This document shows positions 57,891-64,000 of a DNA stretch of 64,000 bases, in pieces; within the stretch, counting starts at the first letter, position 1; each line of letters starts with the position of its first letter. Source of the stretch: Armigeres subalbatus (Eukaryota; Arthropoda; Insecta; Diptera; Culicidae); the NCBI RefSeq assembly GCF_024139115.2, contig NC_085141.1, positions 177,766,994-177,830,993 on the forward strand, given 5' to 3'. A program made the translations under genes and the position numbers. The notes below the pieces were generated by a model, which was not told the origin of the DNA, did no database searches, and was given only the letters and a program-made list of their open reading frames with translations.

Positions 57891-58198
57891 TTTGCATTCT
57901 CTAAATTTCCTTGGAGACAATACACTAATGAGGTAGAGGATAAGCAGCGTTTGTAATTTTTGTTTAGATGAGGCGACGACAAGAAGTGGTTTTCGTGTGA
58001 AAATCTTTTGTCGTATTTTGAGGTGACATTTTTTTTTCATTCGCCATTCTCTTTTTTCTCGGCGAGCCTCTGAATTTAACGACAATTTCATCCATTTTTT
58101 TTGTTTTATTAAGTGTTTACCAATAGTCTAACATATCAGTTATTATATAATAAAAAAAAAACAAAAATATTTCATAAGAGTCTTTTTTCAAAATGGTG
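57891..58198. other. Spacer
   Basis: AT-rich, continuing the host site of the errantivirus-like insertion. No gene seen. Confidence 0.4.
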
Positions 58199-58421
58199 TA
58201 GGGGAACTGTACCGGTTTTGGCCATGTTCCTAATTTGGCCAACTTTGCGAATAACTCCAAAATTAAACCAATTCGCAATGGTTTTATTAGCTCCAGCAGC
58301 AGATATATCCCTCACCCTTCAACGCTGCTTTAAAACTGATCGATTATTTTGGAAAAATATGTATTTTTCAGGGTTGGCCAAATTAGGCACTAAGTTGGCC
58401 AAAACCGGTGCACTTCCCCTA
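58199..58421. mobile_element. TAGGG-ended MITE, family 3
   Basis: Left end TAGGGGAACTGTACCGGTTT, then TGGCCA; right end TGGCCAAAACCGGTGCACTT, then CCCCTA. The inner phrase CCTAATTTGGCCAAC is also inverted. TA at both edges. The 129-codon frame 58113-58502 crosses both ends and is not a gene. Confidence 0.85.
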
Positions 58422-58603
58422 TTTCCATTTGAAATAAACAATGCTTATGCGCCGCTCAAAAATTATATGCAAAATATACCAATATATAGACCGTTCCGTT
58501 AATTTTATATACACTAAGAAATAATCGGCAATAGGAATGGCGTTTAATATTTCATGAAAATGTCGATCCCTCTTATAGATTACATCCTACTCTTTCACGT
58601 AAT

Positions 58604-58795
58604 AGGGGAAATGACGGCTTTGACAGGTTTTGTTCTATTATTGTCAAAGGGGTTTTTGTTGACCAAATTTTATGAAATTTAGCCACAATATTCTTTGATA
58701 TGCAAAGAATGTTTAGGCCAAATTTTAGCATGATTAGTTATCGAAAACCCCCTGGCAATAATTAAACAAAACCTGCCAAAGCCGTCATTCTCCCT
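58604..58795. mobile_element. TAGGG-ended MITE, family 2, copy 2
   Basis: AGGGGAAATGACGGCTTTGA at the left and AAAGCCGTCATTCTCCCT at the right, with TA at both edges. The interior matches 37861-38054 closely (ACAATATTCTTTGATATGCA, then AAGAATGTTT), proving a family. Confidence 0.9.
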
Positions 58796-60065
58796 ATATT
58801 AGTTCTGATTTTTTTTGCTGAATATAAAAAAAAATAGATTTGATTTTTTACCATTTTTTTTTGTTTTGCACAATAAGTTTTTTTTGGAATGTGTTTTGAC
58901 CAGGGTTTGCAGAAATCGCTCTCAATAGATAACGAACAACGATAAAAGAGAGGCAAAAACTGTTCCGAATCATAACAAGCCATGATAACAAATTTATCAA
59001 ACTTGTATACAAGTGCGAAAAAAACAGCCCCCACAAAAAAAATGGCGATCCTCACTTTGTTTTCGCTCCTTTCGTGTTGGTTACTGCACAGCTGTGTAGA
59101 ACAAGTTGAAATGCATCATCAGAGCCAGTGCTCCCCACATTTGGAGCTTTCTAAAAGAAACTTATCATGGGGTATAACATCCCGAATCAGTTCTCTATCA
59201 TGACAGCTTGCGAAAAAAGTTTCTCGCGGTATGCTACATATCGTATATGTATACAGAGATGATAAGTGAGAGACTTGCTCTTTCTCTTTAGGATTCAATG
59301 CCTGGTTTTGACTTTAAAATGAATATAATTTTTAATACACGCAAAACAAAAAGTTGTGACATTCTTTGCATTAATCATTTTGTATCAAATCTCGCATGCA
59401 AACCAGGGGGAGAAGGCGGAGCACTGAATCCCTACCCCAACATGTGCGACATCTGGATTTGGTTCTAAACTGTAAACAACAGTGTTAATTCTCTACCACC
59501 TTTTTGTTATGGCGAGGCAATTTTTATGCACACTTTTGTTTTCGATATTTTATCAAAATTAAACACACAATCATGCAGCAATATAACGATGTGGTATGCT
59601 TGAGATACGTGCTTGATTATAGGGACTCGAAAAAGAATGTAATTGCAGTAACTAACCGAATATAAAAATGTATGCATTAACGATTGCGCCCTTACACCGG
59701 TTCTAAGCTTCGATGCAGAGTACACGAGCTTTGTTCGCCAGTGACACGCGTATGAGGCCCTTGATGCAAACCACTCACAGAATGTTGTACTTGTTACGTC
59801 AACTCATTGCATTAAATCGGTTTATTTGGTTTCGACCAACACATCTAAACGACTCTCTTTAGCTCCTCCAGCAACAAATATATGCATCGTGTACATCAGC
59901 ATAGCTTCGACTCACACAATCTTCCCGACTCCGTTCAACTTGATGGTGGACAAGGACGCAGAGCCAATTCCATTTTCATCGCCCTTTGCTATCTCTATCA
60001 CCCTTCTGCTTCATTCACATAGTATAGAACGAGGATTATAATAGTCTTCTATCACTGCTTCTCTC
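58796..60065. other. Unassigned intergenic DNA
   Basis: No gene recognised; frames are below 100 codons and without domains. I see nothing specific. Confidence 0.4.
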
Positions 60066-60160
60066 AGCTAGTGTATAGCCCAAATGGCAAGCGCGTCAGC
60101 CGGAGAGCGCTAGGCTTGGTGGACGCCATAGGTTCAATTCTTGATTTCGGTCAAATTTTT
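60066..60160 (+). mobile_element. tRNA-like SINE
   Basis: A-box-like TAGCCCAAATGGCAAGCGC at 60075 and B-box GGTTCAATTC at 60131, about 55 bp apart as in tRNA. The acceptor and T stems are poor. It ends in a T run at 60155. Confidence 0.55.
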
Positions 60161-60861
60161 TTGTAAGCAAATAAGGTTGGCGAAGTATGTGTAAAGAATT
60201 CGTTCCTCGACGGAAGTTTAAAAATAGATTCTATGTAGACACAAACACAAACCTAGTTCCTTTTTCTCGTGACCAGATACCTAATGCAATGGCTTGCTAT
60301 ATTGACTTAATGCAATCTGTGCATGGGCCTCAGCTCAATGCAATCTGTGCATGGAATTCATGCACGATTGTCATAAAATCATGCATTCTCTGGTTGGGTG
60401 TACAGATACATAAAAATGTCTGTCTTGTCGCATTAACGTCGAGATCTGGTTGAAAAATGAATTCCATGACCTGCAAATTTCGAAAAACCTCAAAAACTAT
60501 TTCGAAAATGAAATAATCCTCATGAGTTCGGATATGGCCTCAGAATCAGACGATTTTAGGATACGGTATATTTTGGGGTTTGATCTGGACACTAATGACA
60601 TATTGCTCCGAAAAGTAAAAAACTGGTTGCATTAGTGAAAACGAGAGCTTGAAATAATGTTGAATATTTTTTAGGCTAGTCGCTGTTAATTTGAAATTGT
60701 TCTAATTCTCGTCCGATTGCAATTATTTAATTTTCAAAATCCATAATGCTTGTTAAATGAGTGCCCAAAACAGAGAAAAGAAACATCAAAATTTATCAAA
60801 AAGAATCAAAACAAGATTTTTTTTGAAGCTTAAGAACAATGTTCTGAAAACTCATATGTGA
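60161..60861. other. Unassigned intergenic DNA
   Basis: ATGCAATCTGTGCATGG occurs twice at 60309-60355 as a small duplication. Frames at 60187-60453 and 60450-60635 have no recognisable domain. Confidence 0.4.
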
Positions 60862-60950
60862 ATATGTACATAATGTGGAAGATATTAATTTGAAAAATGT
60901 AAGTGGTTACCCTTTTCCCTCGATGGGGTCGAACACACGACCTTCAGGGT
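60862..60950 (-). mobile_element. Truncated copy of the 2648 SINE
   Basis: Shares the tail ATGTGGAAGATATTAATTTG and the TTCCCTCGATGGGG T-arm region, then diverges near 60945. The head is lost. Confidence 0.7.
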
Positions 60951-61215
60951 GGTTTAATACCCGGAATATAGGCAATCAACTTTTAATAAGCTTAAACACA
61001 TTTATTTGAAACATTTTTGTTGGATTATCAACTAAGAAAATGGGATAACGTTTTTTACTTAACCCTTTAAAACCCAATTTTTTGCGTAAAATCACTAAGA
61101 TGCTTTCTAAAATTGAACCGATCCGCGATTTAATCAATTTCACATTTTGTATTTTTTGTATTTTATTTTTTCTGTTTTCAATCAAAAAAAAATATTTCTT
61201 GAAACCATCCATTTT
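60951..61215. other. Spacer
   Basis: AT-rich, no gene seen. Confidence 0.4.
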
Positions 61216-62401
61216 TGCCTTTCTCGTATACTAAGTATACGTAAATCATATAGGATCATTCCAAAACCGAACTTTTGATAGAAGGCTCAGCTCGACGAAT
61301 TGAGGTGATGTCTGTACTGCCGCTAACCGCAAGTCGAGCACATATTGATATGGACATTAGAGTGATTCAAATTTTGACTTTTTTGCTCCCCGGTGCTTAA
61401 ACGATTGCATTTGCCATTTTAATAATCCTCCTAAATTTCTAACAATTTTGGATGTAATTTGACTGTGCACACGTCATTTGAAGTTTGTATGAAAATTACT
61501 GTGAAAACTGACCCTTATGTGGAAGACCGTTCCGTGAGGTGGCCCATGAGCTATTTAAATATAATCAACACATTGCCTACACAGAATACTTCTCAAGCTG
61601 AAAGGCAGTTGTTGTTGCGAAGCGATTTCTCGTTTGGAAGCAAAGTTATGAAGAAAACAAAAATGCTCATTATTGATATTGATGTTATTCTTTTACGTGT
61701 TAAATTGAATTTCCCACGATTCAGTATTTCCCCAATAACTTTTCTTGTGATCATCAAATCGTTTCGCAACAAAGACGGCCTGTTTCCTTGTAAAATTTCT
61801 TATGTTGCCGATGTACTCATATGTTTTTGAAGCTTAAAGGGAAGCGTTGAGGAACGGTTTTCCATGAAAGTTGCTGTTTTCATAGCAATTTTCATACAAA
61901 CTTCAAACCGCGCGTGCTCACTCAATTTACTTCCAAATTAGCTAAAAATTTAGGTGGGTTAATAAAAAGGCAAATGCAATCGTTCAAGCATGAAGGAGCA
62001 AAAAAGTCAAAATTTGAATCACTCTAATGGACATACAGATGTGCTCGACTTGCGGTTAGCGGCAGTGTATGTATGTATGTGTTTGTACATCAAAATGTGA
62101 AACACACTTTTTGTTCTTAGTCTTGTTTTGTTCTTAGTCTTTGTTTGCAACAGGTTGCAATCGACACTGAATCCTACCTGTTTTTTGCTATTGAAAACTG
62201 GCCCAATCGATCTTTGCGTTCCGATTTTTTTTCAAAATCGAAAGATTTTTCTTTAAAGCTGCAATAAAAGTGAAATGATGGATATCATTGAATCTATCTA
62301 ACTAAAGTGCAATTTTGACCTTTCTTATATGCTTCCCTCGTTACATTTATAATACACGAGAAGGGCACCATCAGCGCTAGGTGGATCATTCTGTTTTTTT
62401 T
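61216..62401 (+). mobile_element. Dispersed foldback-type element, copy D (with nested insert)
   Basis: Left end TGCCTTTCTCGTATACTAAG, left module ending GAGGTGATGTCTGT, and the right end ACACGAGAAGGGCACCATCA, then GCGCTAGGTGGATCATTCTG. A single diverged 167-bp unit (TTTGCAACAGGTTGCAATCG, then ACACTGAATCC) lies at about 62140-62180. The copy is interrupted at its TG tract by a 751-bp foldback element. Confidence 0.8.
61316..62066. mobile_element. Foldback element nested in copy D
   Basis: ACTGCCGCTAACCGCAAGTC, then GAGCACAT at the left and its exact inverse at the right. The arms remain related for nearly 200 bp (GTGATTCAAATTTTGACTTT, then TTTTGCTCC; TTTGAAGTTTGTATGAAAAT). The 123-codon frame at 61459-61830 crosses arm and loop and has no domain. 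Confidence 0.85.
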
Positions 62402-64000
62402 TTTCAAAATACCGACATACAAATATTTTACTTTTCAAAGGTATACTACTCAATTTTCAATGTCTTTTTTTTAAATATATGTGTTGAATTTTGAAATTTA
62501 ACTTAAACCACATTTTAACAAACATTGATATTTATATTGTGAACAAAAACAAAAAAAATCTTATTCTGAACAGTTGAATACGGTATTACAAAAATATAAT
62601 CAATGTACCCGTCTAAAGGCGGTCTTGTACATTATAGGGTTGATTGGCGTACCCAAACCCAAACGAAAGTTATGCCATCTTGATATAATTCTTCTTTCGT
62701 TTAAAATTTTTCTGCGCCTCACTCATTTTTCACGAAAATTTTTGGGGAGCAATAATTAAAATTGTATGACCGCAACGAGATTCAAACGTATACCATCAGC
62801 AAAAATGACGTAAGAATGCGCTCACTCTAGCCACAAAAATTGCTTATAAGAGTCAGGTTGTTGGATCCATAAAGGCTGCTAAGGTTGACATTGGTGAAGA
62901 CACGGGGTGGATGAAAGATTGAAAAAGAGCAAATCAACTTTTCGCGGCACTGGAAGTGACAGAAAAATGGTTACCACTTATCAATTTTTTTTTCTTTTCC
63001 GCAAAACTATGTCTCGGCAAAATATATATGACTGAGCAGGTCTATTCGTGAGACTCTACGTAAATTATTATCTTACTTTGACAAAAGTAGTACATCAAAA
63101 TTATAAGCATTGAGTAGTACCACCATTATTGTCCCCGACTTTGATTACTAAACCGCCTTCTTACAGAATTATTTAGGTTTTGATACTTGGCTCTGAGATG
63201 TACAAAAGCTCAAGGCCACTCGCACGAAGTTACTTAAGATGATCGCGGACGGGAATACGGGGTACGTCCCAAATATAGGTCTCGTCGCTATGAATGGAAC
63301 ATCACAACATGCCCGTGAGACCAGTTTAGTTAACTTCTATCCAATTTAACTCTCATCATCACTGTCATCACCTTTCTCATTCACATTGACTTTCCATGTG
63401 TAATGCTTTGCACATGGAATGGTAGCTTTGCGCCAAATCATGAGGAAGCAGTTTCATGTTGATTTTTGCCAAATGCTGACGAACGCAAATGTGTTGCTTG
63501 TTTAACCTTTCGCCGAAATGATCAGATACGCCAGAAAGCTGTGAAAATGATTACTCATGTTCTATTCAAAAAGAAAAAAAAACTGATAAATAACCCTGTT
63601 GAACTCATCAGCTTAATGACAAATTATTTGAAATGACTTGCGCGGATTGGGCGGCGATTTTTAAATGAAATCTGACTCCGTTGATTAACCTGAGGATATA
63701 TGTCCGGGGTTCTGCCAAACCACACCAAGCGCCAACAAAAAAATACTCAAACTTTCGGTTAACAGAATCAATTGATCACAAATCGTATCGAATATCTCGC
63801 AACCTCTTAATTGAGGATATCTTTCAACAATTGTACGAATGAATTGATATGAAATGATGTCCGTTTTCTTTTTGCGAACAAAATAACGCATATCAGTCCA
63901 AAAGCCGCTTGGTGCGGTTTAGCTGAACCCCAACCATATGTAAAATGGCAAGTTTGTTTTGCAACTCCATGAGTAAGCCTTTGCTCAAGTTTGTCAAATA
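62402..64000. other. Unassigned intergenic DNA
   Basis: No gene recognised to the end of the window. Frames are at most 68 codons with no family resemblance; no repeat with clear ends is visible. Confidence 0.45.

Noticed and set aside
58113..58502. 129-codon protein
   Set aside because: It crosses both inverted ends of the 58199 MITE and has no domain.
61459..61830. 123-codon protein
   Set aside because: Lies across arm and loop of a foldback element with no family resemblance.

Overview
The window looks like nuclear DNA from a culicine mosquito, most likely Aedes or a close relative. It is AT-rich, has almost no long host reading frames, and is crowded with insect retrotransposons, foldback/MITE elements and tRNA-derived SINEs, including one closely resembling the Aedes SINE Feilai as I remember it. 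I found no host protein-coding gene I can name. The one plausible host signal is a DPE-type core promoter followed by an untranslated exon with a consensus splice donor (36.6-37.27 kb).

Layout. 0.9-3.7 kb: a decayed RTE-like non-LTR retrotransposon split around a tRNA-derived SINE. 5.9-10.0 kb: two same-orientation copies of a dispersed repeat family. In the first, an internal unit has expanded into about 14 tandem copies of 167 bp behind a (TG)60 run; a non-LTR RNase H remnant lies between the two. 10.4-12.4 kb: a 15-bp GGAATTCCTCC-type array, another RTE-like 3' fragment and a small MITE. 14.8-23.0 kb: a young Ty3/gypsy insertion on the minus strand with 202-bp LTRs differing at one base, a 5-bp ATACT duplication, a serine-tRNA primer site, defective pol, an intron-like interruption in reverse transcriptase, and a 4-kb leader holding a tandem array and a TTAA-flanked foldback element. 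23.4-23.8 kb: a reversed copy of the dispersed repeat family. 23.9-27.6 kb: a Jockey-like retrotransposon broken by a 1-kb foldback insert.

28-42.5 kb is a mosaic of MITEs, SINEs and low-complexity repeats around the candidate host promoter. 42.5-46.1 kb: a dimeric 53/56-bp satellite interrupted by a 3.1-kb RTE-like element with a 13-bp target duplication. 47.5-49.6 kb: SINEs and a foldback element. 50.3-57.9 kb: an endogenous errantivirus-like gypsy element (gag, pol, env) on the minus strand with a 4-bp ATAG duplication and LTRs that differ only by short indels. 58.2-62.4 kb: two more MITEs, two SINEs, and a fourth copy of the dispersed family with a foldback element nested in its TG run.

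Most of the biology here is transposon on transposon. The most unusual points are the satellite that grew inside a dispersed element, the young but coding-defective gypsy copy with its intron-like gap and long leader, the indel-only damage in the errantivirus, and three MITE families sharing one terminal motif. Family names are my own recognition from sequence; no database was searched.
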